Shown here one piece after another: positions 37,174 to 44,413 of a DNA stretch of 64,000 bases. The notes under the pieces were generated by a model. The model was not told the origin of the DNA and ran no database searches. It worked only from the letters and a program-made list of their open reading frames with translations. Every line of letters starts with the position of its first letter. Position 1 is the first letter of the stretch. The stretch lies in NCBI GenBank assembly GCA_045113775.1, contig JBGUJH010000096.1, positions 31,455 through 95,454 of the forward strand. The letters run 5' to 3'. This stretch comes from CAG-791 sp045113775. Lineage in GTDB: Bacteria; Bacillota; Clostridia; Lachnospirales; Lachnospiraceae. Made by a program: the position numbers and the translations under genes.

Positions 37174-37353
37174 ATATTATCCCTTTCTGACAAAATAGTA
37201 CACATGGCTATCTTACCATACCGACTGGGATTTTTAATATAGAGAAGCCAAGGGATCAATCGGAAGTATAGCTTTTAAACTGAGGGAAATTTCTGCCAGA
37301 AGCAGATCATGAACAAACTGTCTGTCCAGGAGGTCCGCAGAGAAAGGAACGCG

Positions 37354-37563
37354 ATGAAAAGAGAGTATTATCAAGACATAGGATATAAGCCGTTTTTGTT
37401 TTTTGTGATCTACGGCGGGCAAGGCGTTTTCTTTGACAGAGATACCCGGCTTCACACGTCTGACGGGAAGACCTTTGTCATTCATCCGGAATTCGTAAAC
37501 GACTTTGAGAATGATGATTACAATAATGCTTACTACAATGTGACTGTGGATGATGGTACGTAA
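37354..37563 (+). CDS. Small hypothetical protein
   Basis: 69 residues with many Asp, Asn, Tyr and Phe (FVIHPEFVNDFENDDYNNAY). Not recognised. The start at 37354 has AAAGGAACGCG upstream; the frame is also open from 37309. It lies 43 bases before an Imm32-like gene and might be a companion of it. Confidence 0.45.
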   Translation: MKREYYQDIGYKPFLFFVIYGGQGVFFDRDTRLHTSDGKTFVIHPEFVNDFENDDYNNAYYNVTVDDGT

Positions 37564-37606
37564 ATGCAGTTGGTTTCCGCGCGTGACAAAGTGAAAGGTT
37601 ATAATT

Positions 37607-37816
37607 ATGAAAATAGAGTGGGTTGACGGTTTCGAAATCAAGGCTGCCACTGAGAATGGCGAAATCGTAATATCTGCAAACAGAGAGGGAATGCTCTCGC
37701 TGGCAAAACAGCTAACGGCGCTTGCAGATGGAGTGCCGGGAGATCACATCCATTATGATGAGTATAATTCTCTTGAAGAAGGCTCTACAGGAATGATTAT
37801 TGTGAGAATGGGCTAG
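37607..37816 (+). CDS. Imm32-like small immunity protein
   Basis: 69 residues. ANREGMLSLAKQLTALADG followed by GDHIHYDEYNSLEEGSTGMI fits the Imm32 family pattern (NREGLLSLA, HIHLDEFNSLE). Such proteins neutralise polymorphic toxins in known systems; no toxin, secretion gene or toxin fragment is beside it. AAAGG and a TATAATT stretch precede the ATG. Orphan immunity genes are often kept as protection against neighbours. Family call is from memory of the motif, hence moderate confidence. Confidence 0.6.
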   Translation: MKIEWVDGFEIKAATENGEIVISANREGMLSLAKQLTALADGVPGDHIHYDEYNSLEEGSTGMIIVRMG

Positions 37817-37819
37817 CGA

Positions 37820-37857
37820 TGTGTCATAAGTGTCATGTGGACGGTTCTTATGACACA
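37820..37857. promoter_or_regulatory. 11-bp inverted repeat upstream of msrA
   Basis: TGTGTCATAAG (37820-37830) and CTTATGACACA (37847-37857), separated by 16 bases and 40 bases before msrA. No T run follows, so an operator is more likely than a terminator. Confidence 0.5.
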
Positions 37858-37896
37858 GAACAACAGCCCATGACTCAATGGGAAGGAGTAATACAT

Positions 37897-38388
37897 ATGA
37901 GTACAATTTATCTTGCAGGCGGCTGCTTCTGGGGGCTCCAGAAGTTCTTTGATCAGTTTGAGGGAGTGATCCGTACAGAGGCAGGTTATGCAAACGGACC
38001 GGACAAAGCTCCGAGCTACCAGGAGGTCTGCAGAAACAGCGGCCATGCGGAGACTGTCAGGGTAGATTATGATGATAAAAAAATGGACTTGGAAGAACTG
38101 CTTGAGTATTACTTCATGGTGATCGATCCGCTGGCAGTGAACAGACAGGGAAACGACGTGGGGATTCAGTACCGGACAGGTATCTACTATACTGACGAGG
38201 AGCAGCTGCCAACGATCCGCAAGGCCTTCAGAAGGCAGCAGGAAAAGGTGGGAACGGCTCTTGCCGTTGCCGTTGAACCGATTCGGAATTTCTTCCCCGC
38301 CGAAGAATACCATCAGAAATACCTGGATAAGAACCCGGGTGGTTACTGCCATATCCCGAGGCCATTCTTTTCCCTGGAACACAAATGA
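37897..38388 (+). CDS. msrA: Peptide-methionine (S)-S-oxide reductase MsrA
   Basis: 163 residues. GGCFWGLQKFFDQ has the catalytic Cys10; GVIRTEAGYANG, DPLAVNRQGNDVGIQYRTGIYY and FFPAEEYHQKYL complete the family signature. It repairs oxidised methionine in proteins, with thioredoxin as reductant. GGGAAGGAGTAATACAT precedes the ATG. The resolving Cys region at the C terminus (GGYCHIP) is present. Confidence 0.97.
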   Translation: MSTIYLAGGCFWGLQKFFDQFEGVIRTEAGYANGPDKAPSYQEVCRNSGHAETVRVDYDDKKMDLEELLEYYFMVIDPLAVNRQGNDVGIQYRTGIYYTDEEQLPTIRKAFRRQQEKVGTALAVAVEPIRNFFPAEEYHQKYLDKNPGGYCHIPRPFFSLEHK

Positions 38389-38419
38389 ACAAAGCAATTA
38401 CGGAATCAGAGGAACAGAA

Positions 38420-38782
38420 ATGAGGCTTAAAAATATACTCATAGTTGTGAAAGATATTGGCCGATCGCGTCAGTTTTATCATGATCTTTTCGGCTTGGAA
38501 ATGATCCTTGATAATGACGGTAATATGATCCTTACGGAGGGACTTGTCCTTCAGGATGAGCAAATATGGAAGGATTTCCATGGCAGAGACATAATACGGG
38601 AGAATAATTCCAGTGAGCTGTATTTCGAGGAGCCGGACATAGAAGGATTTGTTAAAAAGCTGGAACAATACTATCCGGAAGTCCGGTACGTCAACCGGCT
38701 GATGGAGCACAGTTGGGGACAAAAGGTTGTTCGGTTCTATGATCCGGACGGCAACTTGATCGAGGTCGGAACGCCTGTTTAA
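38420..38782 (+). CDS. VOC (glyoxalase/bleomycin-resistance-like) family protein
   Basis: 120 residues with two beta-alpha-beta-beta-beta units: RLKNILIVVKDIGRSRQFYH, then GLEMILDNDGNMIL, and the end VVRFYDPDGNLIEVGTPV, a typical VOC terminus. Family members bind a metal and act as lyases, isomerases, dioxygenases or drug-binding proteins; function is open. AGAGGAACAGAA precedes the ATG. Confidence 0.85.
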   Translation: MRLKNILIVVKDIGRSRQFYHDLFGLEMILDNDGNMILTEGLVLQDEQIWKDFHGRDIIRENNSSELYFEEPDIEGFVKKLEQYYPEVRYVNRLMEHSWGQKVVRFYDPDGNLIEVGTPV

Positions 38783-38825
38783 CATATTTATAATTTACGT
38801 AGATAAGATTGCCTAACGGTGAAAA

Positions 38826-39407
38826 ATGGATACTGCCATCAAGAATTATATAGACAGTCTGGACAGAAGAAGCATCCCTTGGAACAGGATGTTCACTGCC
38901 TACGGCACAGCGGAACACTATAATGAGCTGCTGTCGGTGCTCGAAGAGACCACCGACGAGGAGCAGTGGAAGAAGGCTTTTAATCGTCTATCGGACTTCG
39001 AGCATCAGAGCACGATGTTTCCTCCGGCTCCGTTTGCCCTGGTTTTTCTTGTCAGGATTCTGCAGAAGCTTCTTCAAGACGCATCTGCATATGGAATTGT
39101 CAAAAAACTGATAGACCAGTTCATGTATTACGCTGAAGTATGCTGCGAGGCCGAAGAGATGGAGCACGCGCAGCCACTGAGCCATTTCGGGGATCTTCTT
39201 GATGATGGGAATCTTTTGCCTGAAGATTGTACGGAAGAGGACCTCGATGAAATATTTGAGAATCCGGATGCGGTTTCCGATGAATTGTTCTTCAGTTTCT
39301 ACTATTACGCAAAGATTGTTCTGTCCCAGGTGCCGGACATTCTTGATCAATGCGGAATGTTTCCGGAGGAGAGTAAAGAACTAAGGTACAAGATGAAAGG
39401 TGCATGA
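38826..39407 (+). CDS. Hypothetical acidic helical protein
   Basis: 193 residues, acidic, predicted to be mostly helical, no signal peptide or membrane span. The segment HYNELLSVLEETTDEEQWKK then NRLSDFEHQSTMFPPAPFAL resembles helical-repeat immunity or adaptor proteins in style, but no family was recognised. No good ribosome binding site was seen beyond a weak purine stretch, GGTGAAAA. Confidence 0.55.
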   Translation: MDTAIKNYIDSLDRRSIPWNRMFTAYGTAEHYNELLSVLEETTDEEQWKKAFNRLSDFEHQSTMFPPAPFALVFLVRILQKLLQDASAYGIVKKLIDQFMYYAEVCCEAEEMEHAQPLSHFGDLLDDGNLLPEDCTEEDLDEIFENPDAVSDELFFSFYYYAKIVLSQVPDILDQCGMFPEESKELRYKMKGA

Positions 39408-39435
39408 TCGCAGCTACGGAACAACAGGAGAGCAC

Positions 39436-39846
39436 ATGAAAAAGAAAACAATAAAAGTCGCAGCCGCAATCATTCGCAAGAACAACAAAGTATTTGCGAC
39501 ACAAAGGGGCTACGGAGACTATAAAGACTGGTGGGAATTTCCAGGCGGCAAAATAGAAGAGGGTGAGACTCCGGAAGCTGCGCTTGTCAGGGAGATCAGG
39601 GAGGAACTCGACTCAGAGATCGAAGTGGAGCAGTACCTTACAACGGTGGAGCATGACTATCCGGAGTTCCATCTCTCCATGGACTGCTATTGGTGTAAAC
39701 TTAAAAGCGGCAGGCTCACGCTGATCGAACACGAAGCGGCCAAATGGCTGCCGCTCGACAATCTGCGTCAGGTGAACTGGCTGCCTGCAGATGTAAAAGT
39801 GGTGGAGGCAATAGAACTCAGGGGGGCCATTCTCCCGCCTCTATAG
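39436..39846 (+). CDS. NUDIX hydrolase, MutT-like (8-oxo-dGTP diphosphatase type)
   Basis: 136 residues. Nudix box GKIEEGETPEAALVREIREE then LDSEI; N terminus KVAAAIIRKNNKVFATQRGYG and WWEFPGGK match the MutT/NudG group that hydrolyses oxidised nucleotides. CAGGAGAGCAC precedes the ATG. Its last codons and TAG stop lie inside the 47-bp dispersed repeat, so the C-terminal residues come from a repeat. Confidence 0.92.
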   Translation: MKKKTIKVAAAIIRKNNKVFATQRGYGDYKDWWEFPGGKIEEGETPEAALVREIREELDSEIEVEQYLTTVEHDYPEFHLSMDCYWCKLKSGRLTLIEHEAAKWLPLDNLRQVNWLPADVKVVEAIELRGAILPPL

Positions 39847-39877
39847 GCGGTGACTCTGTAACAAACTTTACTCAGTG
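39831..39877 (+). repeat. 47-bp dispersed repeat, copy 2
   Basis: TCTCCCGCCTCTATAGGCGG then a segment ending TAACAAACTTTACTCAGTGG; CCGCCT-CTAT-AGGCGG is a perfect small hairpin. It spans the NUDIX stop codon and the GGAGG of the next gene lies at its end. Confidence 0.8.
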
Positions 39878-39886
39878 GAGGCAAAG

Positions 39887-40714
39887 GTGAAACAACTCAA
39901 GCAATACTTACAACCGCTCATCATACTGATCGTTTTTGAAGCAGTCGCCGTGACATTATGGCTGACAAAAAACAACATATTCTATTTGTTCAACTTCAGC
40001 TATATCGGGCTGTCGATATTTCTCGGAATATTCTTGTTTATAAACAAATACAAATATGCAAGGCGCATCGTTCAGCTGCTCGTCGGCTTATACATGCTCG
40101 TCTACCTCGGATTGATCTGCCGTGAAAATATGCAGATCGAAGGCTTTTGGTACTATCTTTTCACAGGCGTATTCGAGGCGGCGACGATTCATTATGCAGT
40201 TGCCAAAATATTCGGACCTCTGGTTTTTGGCCGCGGCTGGTGCGGTTATGCCTGTTGGACGGCAATGGTGCTGGACTTCCTTCCCTATAAAGTCCCGACG
40301 CAGTCGAGGAAGAAGATCGGATGGATCCGCTATATTACATTTGCTTTGTCGCTTATCTTCGTTTCAGCACTGTTTCTTGCTAAAGTCGGAAACATAGAAA
40401 GGATCATGTTCTGGGCGTTCATAATAGGCAATATAGCTTATTACGGAATTGGCATAGCGCTTGCGTATGCGCTGAAAGACAACCGGGCCTTCTGCAAATA
40501 TATCTGCCCGATCACGGTCTTTTTAAAACCGATGAGCTATTTTTCATTGATCCGCATTAAATGCGACAAGAACAAGTGCGTTGATTGCGGAAAATGCAAG
40601 CGTGTCTGTCCCATGGATGTGGACGTGACAGACAATTCAAGAAAGAGGAAGAACGGCACCGAGTGCATTCTCTGCATGGAGTGCGTTAAGAATTGCCCCA
40701 AAGAAGCATTATGA
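39887..40714 (+). CDS. Membrane 4Fe-4S protein, NapH/polyferredoxin-like
   Basis: About 275 residues. Five or six membrane spans with FGRGWCGYACW and FCKYICPITVFLKP between them (CxxxC pairs typical of NapH/CcoG-like proteins), and a C-terminal ferredoxin domain with CVDCGKCKRVCP and CILCMECVKNCP for two 4Fe-4S clusters. It probably passes electrons through the membrane. The next gene, 17 bases later, is an iron-flavoprotein-type oxidoreductase and is the likely partner. The GTG at 39887 is chosen for its GGAGG at 5 bases; a GTG at 39875 is possible. Confidence 0.88.
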   Translation: MKQLKQYLQPLIILIVFEAVAVTLWLTKNNIFYLFNFSYIGLSIFLGIFLFINKYKYARRIVQLLVGLYMLVYLGLICRENMQIEGFWYYLFTGVFEAATIHYAVAKIFGPLVFGRGWCGYACWTAMVLDFLPYKVPTQSRKKIGWIRYITFALSLIFVSALFLAKVGNIERIMFWAFIIGNIAYYGIGIALAYALKDNRAFCKYICPITVFLKPMSYFSLIRIKCDKNKCVDCGKCKRVCPMDVDVTDNSRKRKNGTECILCMECVKNCPKEAL

Positions 40715-40730
40715 GAAAAGGAGACCAACC

Positions 40731-41267
40731 ATGAAAAAAGTACTGATCATTTCGAGCAGCCCCAGGAAGAACAGCAACTCGGAGGCATTGTGCAAAGCCT
40801 TCGCAGAGGGAGCGGCAGAGGCAGGCAAAGAGGTGGAGATCGTCACACTTCGGGATAAGACAATTAATTTTTGCAGGGGATGTTTTGCGTGCCAGAAAAC
40901 GCAGAATTGCGTGATCAAAGACGACGCAGTCGAGATCTGCCGGAAAGCGCTGACAGCCGATGTGCTGGTCTTCGCGACGCCTATTTATTATTACGAGATG
41001 TCGGGCCAGCTCAAGACAATGCTTGACCGCCTGAATCCGCTGTATCCCAGCGACTATGCATTCACCGAAGTGTATTTCCTTTCTTCTGCTGCAGAGGACG
41101 AAGATTTCGTTCCGGAAAGAGCAATACATGGCGTAGAAGGCTGGGTTGAATGTTTTGAAAGAGCAAATTTCGCCGGAACAGTGTTCATGGGCGGCGTGAC
41201 TGCGGCCGGTGAAAAGCCTGATCACCCGGCGCTGGAAGAGGCTCGGGAAATGGGACGGAAGTGCTGA
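40731..41267 (+). CDS. NADPH-dependent FMN reductase-like / iron-sulfur flavoprotein-like oxidoreductase
   Basis: 178 residues. The flavodoxin-like start VLIISSSPRKNSNSEALCKA binds FMN phosphate; FCRGCFACQKTQNCVIKDD carries the compact Cys motif of iron-sulfur flavoproteins; FATPIYYYEMSGQLKTMLDR is the family signature. AAGGAGACCAACC precedes the ATG. It is closely linked to the membrane ferredoxin gene, suggesting an electron-transfer pair. Confidence 0.92.
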   Translation: MKKVLIISSSPRKNSNSEALCKAFAEGAAEAGKEVEIVTLRDKTINFCRGCFACQKTQNCVIKDDAVEICRKALTADVLVFATPIYYYEMSGQLKTMLDRLNPLYPSDYAFTEVYFLSSAAEDEDFVPERAIHGVEGWVECFERANFAGTVFMGGVTAAGEKPDHPALEEAREMGRKC

Positions 41268-41331
41268 TAGCTTACAAAAGCCGTTCTGTAGATTTGCGCT
41301 CACAGCAATCAGTCATTGAGGACATGTGAAA

Positions 41332-42132
41332 ATGATCATCCAAAATATTGATAAGGGAAAGCCCTTTGATTGGGGGAAAACTTCTGAGGATTATGCAAAA
41401 TACAGAGACATATATCCGCAGGAATTCTATGACTATATTTTGAACCTGGGGCTGTGCAAAAGCGGGCAAAAAGTTTTGGATATCGGTACCGGAACCGGTG
41501 TGCTTCCGATAAATATATATAAGTACGGGGCAGAGTGGGTTGGAACCGATATCGCTGAAAATCAAATAGAACAGGCAAAAAGAATCGCTGATGATGCCGG
41601 AATGAATATTGATTTCTTTGTGTCTAAAGCGGAAGAGGTATCATTCCCGGATGAAACTTTTGACGTGATCACTGCCTGCCAGTGCATCTGGTATCTGAAG
41701 CACGATATAACTGCTCCGCGTTTTGCAAAGATGCTTAAGCAGGGCGGGCACTTTTTGATCCTGTATATGGGATGGCTCCCTTATGAGGATGAAGTGGCTG
41801 GGAAGAGTGAAGAGCTCATCCTGAAGTACAATCCCAACTGGAACGGATGCGGCGATACCGTTCACCCGGTCTGGGTACCTGATGAATACTTGCAGTATTT
41901 TGACCTGGTGTCGCAGAATGAGTTCAAGGTCGACGTCCCGTTCACAAGAGATTCCTGGCATGGGCGGATGCGGGCCTGCAGAGGCGTAGGCGCATCGATG
42001 TCTCCCGCGGATCTGGAGGCTTGGGATAAGGAGCACTATGAAATGCTTGAAGGTGCTGCGCCGGAGAGGTTTAAGGTGAAGCACTATGTTTCCGTTGCGG
42101 AATTGCAAAAGAGGGATCGAGTGTTCCAATGA
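41332..42132 (+). CDS. Class I SAM-dependent methyltransferase
   Basis: 266 residues. SAM-binding motif I VLDIGTGTGVLPI, motif II region WVGTDIAENQIEQAKR and post-motif FDVITACQCIWYL. The substrate-binding C-terminal part is not diagnostic. ATG at 41332 (GAGG 11 bases upstream) is preferred to GTG at 41326. It overlaps the next gene by ATGA. Confidence 0.9.
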   Translation: MIIQNIDKGKPFDWGKTSEDYAKYRDIYPQEFYDYILNLGLCKSGQKVLDIGTGTGVLPINIYKYGAEWVGTDIAENQIEQAKRIADDAGMNIDFFVSKAEEVSFPDETFDVITACQCIWYLKHDITAPRFAKMLKQGGHFLILYMGWLPYEDEVAGKSEELILKYNPNWNGCGDTVHPVWVPDEYLQYFDLVSQNEFKVDVPFTRDSWHGRMRACRGVGASMSPADLEAWDKEHYEMLEGAAPERFKVKHYVSVAELQKRDRVFQ

Positions 42133-42641
42133 TCATCAAACATTTAGAAACAAAAGAAGAAATTGAAGGAAAAGCTGCAGTTCACTGTCAAGCGTGGAAG
42201 GAAGCCTACGTTGGCCTGGTGGACCAGGATTTTCTTGATAGAAGAACCCTGGAAATGTCGCTTCAGAGCGCGCAGCGGGCCTTTGATAATGGCATTGCGA
42301 CATTGATCGCAAAGGTTGGAAATCGCGTGATCGGCTTTGCTGACTACGGCAATTATTGGGGTGACGATCTACAAGAAACTGGTGAAGTTTATGCCATTTA
42401 TGTCCTGAAGAAATACTACGGAAAAGGTATTGGCTTTGCTCTGATGAAAAAGGCACTTGAGGCGTTAAGTGAGTACCCTCAGACAGCGGTATGGGTTCTG
42501 GCAGGGAATGAGCGGGCAATCAGATTTTATGAGCGATGTGGGTTTGAGTTTGATGGGCAGAAAAAAGAGCTTGAGTTGGGAACGCCTGTTACAGAGGTCA
42601 GGATGATTTTTCATAATAGTGAAAGGACGGGTTCTGTATGA
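42129..42641 (+). CDS. GNAT-family N-acetyltransferase
   Basis: 170 residues. AVHCQAWKEAYVGLVDQDFL opens the fold; the acetyl-CoA motif is VLKKYYGKGIGFALMKKALE, followed by VWVLAGNERAIRFYERCGF. Substrate unknown. Overlaps both neighbours by four bases, so it is translationally coupled. Confidence 0.93.
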   Translation: MIIKHLETKEEIEGKAAVHCQAWKEAYVGLVDQDFLDRRTLEMSLQSAQRAFDNGIATLIAKVGNRVIGFADYGNYWGDDLQETGEVYAIYVLKKYYGKGIGFALMKKALEALSEYPQTAVWVLAGNERAIRFYERCGFEFDGQKKELELGTPVTEVRMIFHNSERTGSV

Positions 42642-42979
42642 ACATCCAGATATTCGGTACTAAGAAAAGCAGTGATACGAGAAAAGCAGAGCGGTTTTTC
42701 AAGGAGCGTGGGATTAAGTTCCAGTTCGTTGATATGAAGGAAAAAGCAATGAGCAAAGGCGAGTTCCAGTCGGTCCTGCAGGCAGTCGGAGGACTGGATG
42801 CAATGATAGACCCGGGATGCAAGGACAAGGATCTGCTCGCATTGATAAAGTATATTGCTGCTGAAGACAAGGCTCAGAAAGTATTAGAAAATCAGTCTGT
42901 TCTCAAGCTCCCAGTTGTCAGGAACGGTAAGTCTGCAACTGTCGGATATCAGCCTGATGTGTGGAAGACGTGGAAGTGA
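42638..42979 (+). CDS. ArsC/Spx-family protein lacking the N-terminal catalytic Cys
   Basis: 113 residues, thioredoxin-like fold. FGTKKSSDTRKAERFFKERG aligns with the family start in which the catalytic Cys usually follows GTKK; here it is Ser. LPVVRNGKSATVGYQPDVW is the typical C-terminal half. Arsenate reduction is therefore unlikely; a redox-independent binding role is possible. Overlaps the GNAT gene by ATGA. Confidence 0.88.
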   Translation: MNIQIFGTKKSSDTRKAERFFKERGIKFQFVDMKEKAMSKGEFQSVLQAVGGLDAMIDPGCKDKDLLALIKYIAAEDKAQKVLENQSVLKLPVVRNGKSATVGYQPDVWKTWK

Positions 42980-43659
42980 CGAATCGAGGTTTTATGGAAA
43001 GGTCATTTTTAGATAATCATTATGATTCCATCCTTGCCACAAACAGGGAAAAGGTACTCGCTGGCGGAATAGGGGACCCACTCCTGAAAAATGCTCTGAC
43101 TGACAGCAGAATGTCACTTGTTGTTCTGATTCGCATTTCCCCTGATGTGGCAGAAAGAATCAACTGCTGTCTTGATGATTTAAAAGGGATTGAGCCAAAT
43201 CTTTACTATTATCCTGCCAAAGATTTTCACATTACAGTGATGGATGTACTAAAAGGCGAGGAGGGAAGAGAAATTCCCACAAATATCAATGAGTATATTC
43301 GCTGCATTGAAGAGTGCAGTAAAGACATTTCTCCTTTTGAGATCAAATTTGATGGACTCACAGCCAGTGATAATGCTGTCCTGGTGAGAGGCTATTATGA
43401 CGATCAGTTAATGGTATTCAGGCAGAGGCTCAGAGATATGCTTAAACAGAGGGGGCTGTCACTGGAGGAGAGATACAAAACTATTTCGTCGCATGTGACA
43501 ATCGCAAGACTGCACAGTAAGTTTCAAAATCCCGAGAGGCTTCTGGATTATATAGAAAAGCCGAGATCATTCGGAACTATGACAGTAAGCAATATGGAGA
43601 TTTCATTCCACAATTGGTATGACACGCGGAAAGAAGTGCTTTCGGTTGTAGAATTGTGA
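42976..43659 (+). CDS. 2H-phosphoesterase / 2'-5' RNA ligase-like protein
   Basis: About 227 residues. Two H-x-T motifs, DFHITVMDVL and SHVTIARLH, spaced about 95 residues apart define the 2H fold. The start is uncertain: GTG at 42976 overlaps the previous stop as GTGA, like the two junctions upstream; ATG at 42994 has GAGG only four bases away. Known homologues hydrolyse cyclic nucleotides or RNA 2',3'-cyclic ends. Base composition appears more AT-rich than neighbours, hinting at separate origin. Confidence 0.8.
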   Translation: MTNRGFMERSFLDNHYDSILATNREKVLAGGIGDPLLKNALTDSRMSLVVLIRISPDVAERINCCLDDLKGIEPNLYYYPAKDFHITVMDVLKGEEGREIPTNINEYIRCIEECSKDISPFEIKFDGLTASDNAVLVRGYYDDQLMVFRQRLRDMLKQRGLSLEERYKTISSHVTIARLHSKFQNPERLLDYIEKPRSFGTMTVSNMEISFHNWYDTRKEVLSVVEL

Positions 43660-43746
43660 ATTTAATTCAAGCCGGTTGTAGAAATGAAAATTCGGTTTAA
43701 AAGTGCTCGGCGCCTTGGCTGAATCTGTCCCTGCGGAGGATAAGAT

Positions 43747-43968
43747 ATGCTGAATGAACTCATCGGAGCAGTAGTTCAAGTCCTGTTTTTCTCGTTATTA
43801 CCATTGGCTGTTTGGCTTGATGCACGGCACTGTAAATTTTGTTACGGCTGCGGTTTCACTTTTTTGACTTTGGTGCAAAAGCAACTACATCATGTAGCTT
43901 CACAGAAAAGAAAACAAAAAGGAGGAATATTGCCATGGATTACAGAAGATTCGGAAATACGGTTGTAA
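43747..43968 (+). pseudogene. Possible truncated membrane protein (CPBP-protease-like N terminus)
   Basis: Excellent GGAGGATAAGAT before the ATG, then MLNELIGAVVQVLFFSLLPL, which resembles the first membrane helix of some CPBP proteases. The frame then turns into Cys/His/Lys-rich sequence without further membrane spans and ends after 73 codons, overlapping the next gene by 34 bases. It is best read as a remnant whose body is lost; a genuine small membrane peptide is the alternative. Confidence 0.4.
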
Positions 43969-44363
43969 TCAGGATCGACCGCTATGAAGAAGTGATGGAG
44001 AAGATCCAGGAGATCTGCGAGAAAGAGGAAATCCTGCTTGGAAGCATCTCCGGTCTCGGTGCTGCCAGCTATGTGGAGATGGGACTGTACGATGTTGAGA
44101 AAAAGGCTTTTACAGGAACAATTCTGGAACAGCCGCTGGAAGTGACGTCTTTGATCGGAAGCGTTACCGAAATGGACGGAAAACCTTATCTTCACGTGCA
44201 TATCGGTGCTGCAGATGTCACAGGAAAAGCTTACGGCGGGCATCTGAAGAAGTGTGTGATCGGCGGAACTGCCGAGATTTTCATTCATATTGCAGACGGA
44301 CATGTGGGACGAAAAGCGGATTGGTTTTCAGAGACGGGATTAAACCTGTATCATTTTGAGTGA
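43935..44363 (+). CDS. PPC (DUF296) domain protein
   Basis: 142 residues. EEILLGSISGLGAASYVEMGLY, then PYLHVHIGAADVTGKAYGGHL and TAEIFIHI match the PPC/DUF296 fold, seen alone in bacteria and with AT-hooks in plants. The bacterial role is poorly defined; trimer formation and ligand binding are suggested for the family. AAAAGGAGGAATATTGCC precedes the ATG. Confidence 0.88.
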   Translation: MDYRRFGNTVVIRIDRYEEVMEKIQEICEKEEILLGSISGLGAASYVEMGLYDVEKKAFTGTILEQPLEVTSLIGSVTEMDGKPYLHVHIGAADVTGKAYGGHLKKCVIGGTAEIFIHIADGHVGRKADWFSETGLNLYHFE

Positions 44364-44413
44364 TGACCTTCGAAAATACCGCGGCCAAATAACATTATTG
44401 AAAGGGAACGGAA

